DNA of 6,551 bases from Fen-1258 sp027348115 (GTDB taxonomy: Bacteria; Bacteroidota; Ignavibacteria; Ignavibacteriales; Melioribacteraceae). Shown here piece after piece: positions 5,150 through 6,551 of this stretch. A model generated the notes under the pieces. The model did not search any database. It was not told the origin of the DNA and worked only from the letters and a program-made list of their open reading frames with translations. The translations under genes and the position numbers were made by a program. Where the stretch lies: contig DAIEQA010000032.1 of assembly GCA_027348115.1 (NCBI GenBank), forward strand, positions 1 through 6,551, written 5' to 3'. Within the stretch, counting starts at the first letter, position 1, and each line of letters opens with the position of its first letter.

Positions 5150-6442
5150 ATGAAACGAAAACTCATATCAATCCTTCTTTTTATTTTATTCATTTCCTCC
5201 GCTTTCTACTCACAAACAGAAACTGCTCTTCTAAAGCGGTTAAAATCGTTTAAGGAGATTAGCGATATTACCCCGCTGCCGCATGATTCAACCTTCAGCG
5301 AAGTTTACGAGATGATGATTACACAGCCGGTAGATCACAATAAGCCGAACGGAATTAAATTCAAGCAGAGAGTTTATCTTTCACATAAAAATGATGCGGC
5401 GCCAGTCGTATTTGTTACTGAGGGTTATGCCGCGGAGAGAAACCAGGTTTATGAGCTCACAAAAATTCTGCGCTCAAATCAAATTATAGTTGAGCATCGT
5501 TACTTCGGCAAATCTGTCCCGGCAAAAAAGGACTGGAAATATCTCAACATTAAAGAAGCTGCCGCAGATCATCATACTGTTGTAGCACTTTTCAAGAAAA
5601 TCTATCACGGCAAATGGATAAGCACCGGGATAAGCAAGGGCGGACAAACAACCTTGTTCTTTAAAAGATTTTATCCCAACGATGTTGACATATCGGTTCC
5701 GTACGTAGCACCGGTAAACCTTGCTCAGGAAGATCCCCGCATATATATGTTTCTTAATTCGGTCGGAACAGAGGAATGCCGGAACAAGATTCTGCAATTC
5801 CAAAGAGCTTTTCTAAAAAACCGCGAGCCAGTTAAAAAATTATTAATGCTTGATGCGGAGAAGAATAAAATCCGCTTTGCATGGGATTATGATTTCGTTT
5901 TAGAATATATGACGCTTGAATATTCGTTCGCCTTCTGGCAGTGGGGACAAACAAAGTGCGAAGACATTCCCGGTCCGGACGCAACACCGGAAGAGTTATA
6001 CAATCACATGAAGAAATCTAATCCGCTTTACTTCTTTACGGAAGAAGCAATCAACGATTTCGGCGCTTTCTATGTTCAGGCTTATAACGAGATTGGTTAT
6101 TACGGATATGACCTTTCCCCATTTAAAGATCTGCTTAAAGAAATTAAAGACGGCTCAAACATTTTTCTTGTCCCCAAGAGCGCCAAGATTCACTACAACT
6201 GCGGCGTAATGCAGGATGTAAATACCAGGCTGCAGAAACACGGTAATAATATTTTATATATCTACGGCGGAAATGATACTTGGAACGCGACCTCAATTCA
6301 ATTAACCGGCGAGACAAATGCTGTTAAGATGGTAAAAAAAGGCGGCTCACACGGTACAAGAATTTCCAGCTTTACCGGGGATGAAAAAGAAAAAATTTAT
6401 TCAACGCTTGAGAACTGGCTTGGGATAAAAATTAACAGGTAG
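5150..6442 (+). CDS. Secreted serine peptidase of family S37 (PS-10/tripeptidyl aminopeptidase type)
   Basis: This is an exported alpha/beta-hydrolase peptidase of 430 residues. Residues 1-21 form a signal peptide: a KRK start, a hydrophobic stretch ILLFILFISSAF, and likely cleavage before Gln22. The mature part shows VFVTEGYA (87-94), EHRYFGKS (115-122), the nucleophile elbow GISKGG (160-165, Ser162), the likely acid Asp376 in YGGNDTWNA (372-380) and His401 in KGGSHGTR (397-404). Serine, aspartate and histidine fall in the expected order for family S37, which resembles S28 prolyl carboxypeptidases. Known Streptomyces members remove N-terminal tri- or tetrapeptides, some after proline. Here it probably works in the periplasm or outside the cell and could feed proline-rich peptides to the upstream catabolic genes. 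It starts 75 bases after the P5C dehydrogenase, with AAGGA at 5139-5143. Family confident; substrate inferred. Confidence 0.88.
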   Translation: MKRKLISILLFILFISSAFYSQTETALLKRLKSFKEISDITPLPHDSTFSEVYEMMITQPVDHNKPNGIKFKQRVYLSHKNDAAPVVFVTEGYAAERNQVYELTKILRSNQIIVEHRYFGKSVPAKKDWKYLNIKEAAADHHTVVALFKKIYHGKWISTGISKGGQTTLFFKRFYPNDVDISVPYVAPVNLAQEDPRIYMFLNSVGTEECRNKILQFQRAFLKNREPVKKLLMLDAEKNKIRFAWDYDFVLEYMTLEYSFAFWQWGQTKCEDIPGPDATPEELYNHMKKSNPLYFFTEEAINDFGAFYVQAYNEIGYYGYDLSPFKDLLKEIKDGSNIFLVPKSAKIHYNCGVMQDVNTRLQKHGNNILYIYGGNDTWNATSIQLTGETNAVKMVKKGGSHGTRISSFTGDEKEKIYSTLENWLGIKINR

Positions 6443-6499
6443 GATAACGAAATTGAAATCAAGTTAACGGTTTCGAAAATATATTTTATTGAGGTAATG

Positions 6500-6551
6500 A
6501 TGGATTTATTTAAAGAATATACTTTGAACGCACTACAAATAATTCAATTGA
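6500..6551 (+). CDS. Start of an unidentified gene, cut by the window edge
   Basis: GAGG at 6491-6494 precedes two adjacent ATG codons (6497 and 6500). The second has the better spacing of 5 bases. Seventeen codons remain open to the end (MDLFKEYTLNALQIIQL), too few to identify. No terminator separates it from the peptidase gene 54 bases upstream, so it may share that transcript. Confidence 0.5.
   Translation, partial: MDLFKEYTLNALQIIQL

Noticed and set aside
5474..5803. Minus-strand open frame of 109 codons inside the S37 peptidase gene
   Set aside because: It overlaps the GISKGG region of a clear plus-strand gene, and its translation looks like no known family.

Overview
The window carries six plus-strand genes or gene pieces and no convincing gene on the minus strand. 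Moderate-to-low GC, the protein signatures and the use of Shine-Dalgarno sites suggest a bacterium of the Bacteroidota/Ignavibacteriota (FCB) neighbourhood. This is a judgement from sequence style, not a database result. All three stop codons (TAA, TAG, TGA) end genes here, so the standard code applies.

Layout. Positions 1-149 are non-coding and hold a long palindrome (6-49) and a hairpin followed by a short T run (63-82). Then come a stand-alone FAD proline dehydrogenase (150-1076, GTG start), a Schiff-base aldolase of the DapA/NAL superfamily resembling 4-hydroxy-2-oxoglutarate aldolase (1143-2030), a class V PLP aminotransferase resembling alanine-glyoxylate aminotransferase (2097-3218), and a 218-base spacer containing a 9-base-periodic inverted repeat. 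Next is an ALDH4A1-like L-glutamate gamma-semialdehyde (P5C) dehydrogenase (3437-5074) broken by one in-frame TAA at 3968-3970. A secreted S37-family serine peptidase (5150-6442) follows, and the first 17 codons of another gene run off the right edge. Two related C-rich/G-rich palindromes sit in the gaps just before the aldolase and the peptidase.

How the genes fit together. Proline dehydrogenase plus P5C dehydrogenase is the ordinary route from proline to glutamate. The two genes between them are what stands out. A hydroxyoxoglutarate aldolase and an alanine-glyoxylate aminotransferase are the last two steps of the mammalian mitochondrial 4-hydroxyproline pathway (PRODH2, ALDH4A1, aspartate aminotransferase, HOGA1, AGXT). 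Four of the five enzyme families are therefore clustered here, and only the general aspartate aminotransferase is absent. The proline dehydrogenase also appears, by eye alignment, to lack the active-site tyrosine that disfavours hydroxyproline. The secreted S37 peptidase could supply proline-rich peptides. My main hypothesis is a bacterial, animal-type hydroxyproline (collagen peptide) catabolic cluster.

The main oddity is the ochre codon in the P5C dehydrogenase. It replaces an expected tyrosine, and both halves of the protein look fully conserved. A restart downstream would lose the catalytic asparagine loop. It is therefore a sequencing error, a very recent null mutation or a readthrough site, and not a natural gene split.
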